Shown here: positions 5,683-8,573 of the stretch, piece by piece
Layout: each line of letters opens with the position of its first letter
Position numbering within the stretch: position 1 is the first letter of the stretch
Assembly (NCBI GenBank): GCA_902797015.1
Contig: CADBRG010000008.1
Location: 1-8,573, forward strand
Length of the DNA: 8,573 bases
Source of the DNA: an uncultured Lachnospiraceae bacterium
GTDB lineage: Bacteria > Bacillota > Clostridia > Lachnospirales > Lachnospiraceae
Direction of reading: 5' to 3'
Program-made: the position numbers and the translations under genes
The notes under the pieces: generated by a model
What the model was told of the DNA's origin: nothing
Database searches by the model: none
The model's input: only the letters and a program-made list of their open reading frames with translations

Positions 5683-7153
5683 TCATATCTACGGGTTCTG
5701 TATGTATTCTCTGCTGTCCACGCATCTCGATCAGTGGACCGCCCGTGCCCTCGATATAAGCCTTTGTAATCGTAACCTTACCGATGTTGTCATCTTTTGG
5801 CACTTCATACATGATATCGAGCATAAACTCTTCAATAACAGAACGCAATGCTCTTGCGCCGACCCCCTTTTCTTTTGCCCTGCTTGCGATCAGCCGCAAT
5901 GCATCCTCCTCAAACTGAAGATCGACTTCATCGAGTGCCAAAAGCTTCTGATACTGACGAATGATCGCATTCTTCGGCTCTTTTAAGATTCTGACAAGCA
6001 TATCTTCGGATAATTCCTTCAGAGAAAACATAACAGGAAGACGTCCGATAAACTCCGGGATCATTCCGTACTTTCTGATATCCTCAGTTGTCGCATAACG
6101 GAAGATATCTTCCTCCTCATCATATTTATCCTTCAGATCCGCAATAAAACCGACAGAAGAATGCTCATTCAGGCGCTCTTTGATGATCTCCTCAAGACCG
6201 GGGAATGCACCACCGCAGATAAACAGAATGTTTGTAGTATCGATCGTTGTCATCGGAACCATTGCGTTTTTGCTGGTCGCACCGACCGGAACCTCGATCT
6301 CCGCGCCTTCTAAGAGCTTCAGCATTCCCTGCTGAACGGACTCACCGCTGACATCACGCTGGTTGGCGTTTTTCTTCTTCGCGAGCTTATCGATCTCATC
6401 GACGAAAACAATTCCATGCTCTGCCCGGTCTACATCATTATCCGCCGCTGCAAGAAGCTTAGACAGGATGCTTTCGATATCATCACCGATATAACCCGCT
6501 TCGGTCAGTGATGTCGCATCTGCGATCGCAAGCGGAACATCCAAAAGCTTGGCCAGGGTCTTTACGATATAGGTCTTGCCGCAGCCGGTCGGACCGATCA
6601 TAAGCATATTTGATTTCTGGATTTCCACGCCGTCATCATCCGGTACGGTCGCCACACGCTTATAATGATTGTAAACAGCAACGGACATGACTTTTTTGGC
6701 ATGCTCCTGTCCGACAACGTATTCACTTAATTTTGCTTCAATCTTATGCGGTGCAGGGATGTCCTTGATGTCGATCAATGGCTTCTCCCCTGCTTCCTTT
6801 GGCTTTTTCTTCTTCAGCTTGGCCTGTCCCTGCATGTTCTGCAGATCTGCCATATTTACAAAGCTGATCCTCGGGCCGGTCCCGTCCGTACTGCCCTTGC
6901 CGGAAAACAGGTCACCAAGATTAAACCCTTCCATTCCCGGAAATCCTTCGGCCCCCGGAAAACCTGACATGCCTGCCATACTGTCAAATGTGCGCTGCAT
7001 ACAGTCATTACAGATACTGATATTATGTGGCATATGAATCATTTTGCCTGCTTCACTTTCCCGTCTTTTACAGACATAGCAGATATCTTCATATTCATCA
7101 TCTTTTGTATCTTCTACGGTCTGGTCTAATACATCTTTATCTTTCTGGTCCAT
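5672..7153 (-). CDS. clpX: ClpX-like AAA+ unfoldase, variant form
   Basis: A 493-residue ClpX homologue, the hexameric unfoldase that feeds proteins to ClpP. An acidic N-terminal tail is followed by a zinc finger (C25, C28, C48, C51). A long linker rich in Gly, Met, Phe and Lys (about 56-131) then leads to the AAA+ core: Walker A GPTGCGKT (187-194), pore loop GYIG (220-223), Walker B VFVDEID (249-255), arginine finger R371 in FIGRLP, and sensor-2 R434 in GARAL. The ClpP-docking tripeptide is present as VGF (334-336). The RKH motif that precedes the FICGGAF strand in standard ClpX is replaced by TSKNA (293-297), and the protein is about 70 residues longer than usual. It is not next to tig, clpP or lon. 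GGGAGG lies 5 nt before the start. It is best read as a ClpX paralogue that may use other substrates or adaptors; the symbol denotes family only. Confidence 0.9.
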   Translation of the reverse strand: MDQKDKDVLDQTVEDTKDDEYEDICYVCKRRESEAGKMIHMPHNISICNDCMQRTFDSMAGMSGFPGAEGFPGMEGFNLGDLFSGKGSTDGTGPRISFVNMADLQNMQGQAKLKKKKPKEAGEKPLIDIKDIPAPHKIEAKLSEYVVGQEHAKKVMSVAVYNHYKRVATVPDDDGVEIQKSNMLMIGPTGCGKTYIVKTLAKLLDVPLAIADATSLTEAGYIGDDIESILSKLLAAADNDVDRAEHGIVFVDEIDKLAKKKNANQRDVSGESVQQGMLKLLEGAEIEVPVGATSKNAMVPMTTIDTTNILFICGGAFPGLEEIIKERLNEHSSVGFIADLKDKYDEEEDIFRYATTEDIRKYGMIPEFIGRLPVMFSLKELSEDMLVRILKEPKNAIIRQYQKLLALDEVDLQFEEDALRLIASRAKEKGVGARALRSVIEEFMLDIMYEVPKDDNIGKVTITKAYIEGTGGPLIEMRGQQRIHTEPVDMIDN

Positions 7154-7158
7154 GGTGC

Positions 7159-7164
7159 CCTCCC
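7159..7164 (-). promoter_or_regulatory. Ribosome binding site of the clpX-like gene
   Basis: GGGAGG on the minus strand, 5 nt before the ATG at 7153; supports that start and the full acidic N-terminal tail. Confidence 0.8.
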
Positions 7165-7226
7165 TTCAGGCGTCTCAGACATCTATTTCATCATTCGGTT
7201 TGAATGCTTTTATACAATCGTTTTCC

Positions 7227-7255
7227 ATCATAACATGTCAATTTCCAATTTTCAA
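7227..7255 (-). promoter_or_regulatory. Promoter of the clpX-like gene
   Basis: On the minus strand TTGAAA (complement of 7250-7255) and TATGAT (complement of 7227-7232) are 17 nt apart, each 5/6 to consensus, with an extended -10 TG (TGTTATGAT). The predicted start near 7220 gives a leader of about 66 nt. An overlapping TTGACA (complement of 7237-7242) with TGTATA 19 nt on is a poorer alternative. No CtsR or CIRCE operator was seen. Confidence 0.65.
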
Positions 7256-7296
7256 TCAATCCGAATATGTTAAAGAAATTCTTCATAAACATTTTA

Positions 7297-7325
7297 TTGA
7301 CATTATATAAGGAAAAGACTAATAT
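7297..7325 (+). promoter_or_regulatory. Promoter of the LTA-synthase-like gene
   Basis: TTGACA (7297-7302, 6/6) is followed after 17 nt by TAATAT (7320-7325, 4/6). Transcription would start near 7332, inside a 5-bp inverted repeat (7329-7333 and 7340-7344), leaving a leader of about 59 nt. The -35 is strong, the -10 weak, so activity may depend on a regulator. Confidence 0.55.
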
Positions 7326-7390
7326 AACTACGTTAATTTACGTATACAAAATATTATATTTTCACATTAATTTCCGGAGCTTAATACATA

Positions 7391-8573
7391 ATGAAAAAAA
7401 TTTTGAAAAAGTTTGGCAAATGGGTACCATTCTTAAATAAATATTCTCTGATTTTTCATGGGATTCTGGCATGTGGTCTCGTATTTCTGATCGAGATCAT
7501 TTCCAGACACTCCTTTTTGTCAGCTGTTTCATTTGTAACGAACACCCCGCTTACATTTTTGTATAATGCATTATTGATCTTTGCAACACTGCTTCTGGTA
7601 TACCTGTTCAAGCGCAGATTGCTTGTCCGTCTTTGTATCAGCATCTTCTGGCTGATTTTAGGTATTACAAACGGAATCATCCTTGCAGCACGTGTTACAC
7701 CCTTTAATTTTACAGACTTTAAACTGATCAAAGACCTTGTTGCCATGCAGAGCAGCAAATATGTAACGGTGCCGGAGAAGATCCTGATCATCATATTCCT
7801 TGCACTTGTCGGTGCTTTTGTTGCATATATGGCCATTCGCGGTCCCAAGTTCAAGGGAAAAGTCAAGCGCTTCCGCAATCTGGTTGCACTTGTTATCTGC
7901 CTTGCGATCATTCCGTTTGTCACGAAGGCAGCGATCCATACCAATGTTCTTGCAGAATACTTCGGCAATCTGGCACAGGGTTACCGTGATTACGGCTTTG
8001 TCTACAGTTTCTCTGCCAGTGTTGTGGATACCGGCATGAGTAAGCCCACCGGGTATAAAGAAGCCAAAATCAAACAGATCCTGGCAGATAATACGGAACC
8101 GGAGACAACATTGTCTGAATCCGATATGCCGAACATCATTTTTGTGCAGCTTGAGACCTTTATCGATCCTTATGAAGTAAATTTCCTTGAGTATTCCCAG
8201 GATCCGATCCCGAACTTCAGAAAGCTCACGCAGGAATATTCTACCGGCTATCTGAATGTTCCGGTTGTCGGCGCAGGTACAGCCAATACAGAATTTGAGA
8301 TTCTTACCGGAATGAGCATCCAGTACTTTGGACTGGGCGAATATCCTTATAAGACGATATTGCGTGATCTCAATGTAGAAAGTGTGGCAGATGCGCTGAA
8401 GCCGCTCGGTTACAGTACACATGCCCTTCATAACAACGGCGGAAACTTCTACGGCCGTGCAAACGTCTTCAACGAAATGGGCTTTGACAGCTTTACCTCA
8501 AAAGAGCTCATGAACATTACAAAATACAACGAGATCGCAAGCTGGCCGACCGATGACATCCTTTTAGAGGAAA
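7391..8573 (+). CDS. LTA synthase family membrane sulfatase/phosphoglycerol transferase (3'-truncated by window)
   Basis: The first 394 residues of an LtaS-type enzyme, cut by the window end. Such proteins have an N-terminal membrane part and an extracellular alkaline-phosphatase-fold domain that transfers glycerol phosphate from phosphatidylglycerol. About five membrane segments are visible (roughly 20-38, 54-73, 80-100, 130-148, 163-180). The catalytic domain begins near 246: NIIFVQLETF holds the metal-binding glutamate E255, and VVGAGTANTEFE the nucleophile T297 in a G-x-G-T setting. HALHNNGGNFYGRANVF (344-360) matches the family's HxNxxxFxxR region. The later metal ligands lie beyond the window. 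The start has GGAG at 7376-7379, 11 nt upstream, a rather long spacing. Divergent from the clpX-like gene. It could be a true polyglycerolphosphate synthase or another phosphoglycerol transferase; the fold and family are clear. Confidence 0.9.
   Translation, partial: MKKILKKFGKWVPFLNKYSLIFHGILACGLVFLIEIISRHSFLSAVSFVTNTPLTFLYNALLIFATLLLVYLFKRRLLVRLCISIFWLILGITNGIILAARVTPFNFTDFKLIKDLVAMQSSKYVTVPEKILIIIFLALVGAFVAYMAIRGPKFKGKVKRFRNLVALVICLAIIPFVTKAAIHTNVLAEYFGNLAQGYRDYGFVYSFSASVVDTGMSKPTGYKEAKIKQILADNTEPETTLSESDMPNIIFVQLETFIDPYEVNFLEYSQDPIPNFRKLTQEYSTGYLNVPVVGAGTANTEFEILTGMSIQYFGLGEYPYKTILRDLNVESVADALKPLGYSTHALHNNGGNFYGRANVFNEMGFDSFTSKELMNITKYNEIASWPTDDILLEE

Larger units (their letters stand above)
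7154..7390. other. Divergent intergenic regulatory region
   Basis: This 237-bp AT-rich stretch separates the two divergent genes and holds one promoter for each direction, about 40 bp apart. It also holds two short inverted repeats: CATTC/GAATG at 7192-7206 in the clpX leader, and TACGT/ACGTA at 7329-7344 at the predicted start of the plus-strand transcript. No ORF of note or structured RNA was recognised. Confidence 0.7.

Noticed and set aside
6687..7037. 116-residue open frame on the plus strand with hydrophobic stretches
   Set aside because: Antisense to the clpX-like gene; the apparent hydrophobicity is the mirror of its Lys- and Gly-rich linker.
7192..7206. CATTC/GAATG inverted repeat in the clpX leader as an operator
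   Set aside because: Five-bp arms with a 5-nt loop are expected by chance in AT-rich DNA and match no regulator site I know.
7658..8431. 257-residue open frame on the minus strand, with a second of 170 residues at 7456-7968
   Set aside because: Both lie antisense to the LTA-synthase-like gene, whose translation shows clear family motifs. Their translations are Cys/Arg-rich, without recognisable domains or ribosome sites.
1..8573. CRISPR arrays, insertion sequences, tRNA or rRNA genes, riboswitches
   Set aside because: No direct repeat series, transposase, terminal inverted repeats or recognisable RNA gene was found on either strand.

Overview
The window looks like a chromosomal segment of a Gram-positive anaerobe of the Clostridia, most likely a Lachnospiraceae-type gut bacterium. 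The evidence is moderate GC, strong AGGAGG-type ribosome sites, SigA-type TTGACA/TATAAT promoters, a rubredoxin, a lipobox lipoprotein and an LTA-synthase-family membrane protein. This is inferred from sequence style only.

Layout: positions 7154-7390 form a divergent intergenic region. To its right, on the + strand, is an LTA-synthase-family alkaline-phosphatase-fold membrane enzyme cut off by the window end. To its left, on the - strand, lies a seven-gene codirectional block: a variant ClpX AAA+ unfoldase, a stand-alone amino-acid-type adenylation enzyme (ANL/DltA-sized), an acyl/peptidyl carrier protein, a type III-fold PLP decarboxylase, a transglutaminase-like lipoprotein, a PAPS-type sulfotransferase, and a rubredoxin. 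A strong rho-independent terminator for the - strand follows the rubredoxin at about 37-68.

The six genes after clpX are tightly packed (gaps of 1-23 nt). They have their own promoter, a perfect TTGACA-N17-TATAAT, whose -35 box lies just upstream of, and whose spacer covers, the clpX stop codon. The ligase, carrier protein and decarboxylase make a coherent biochemical unit: load an amino acid on a phosphopantetheine arm, then act on it, or on a related amino acid, with a PLP decarboxylase. This resembles in logic the carrier-bound glutamate decarboxylation of butirosin side-chain synthesis. The sulfotransferase, the exported transglutaminase-fold lipoprotein and the divergent LTA-synthase-like gene hint that the product may be a small sulfated or amine-bearing decoration of the cell envelope or of a secreted metabolite. 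That end product is inference.

The ClpX homologue is not the standard housekeeping form. It has a long Gly/Met/Phe-rich linker after its zinc finger, and its RKH pore-entrance motif is replaced, while the ClpP-docking tripeptide is kept as VGF. It may be a paralogue with different substrate selection.
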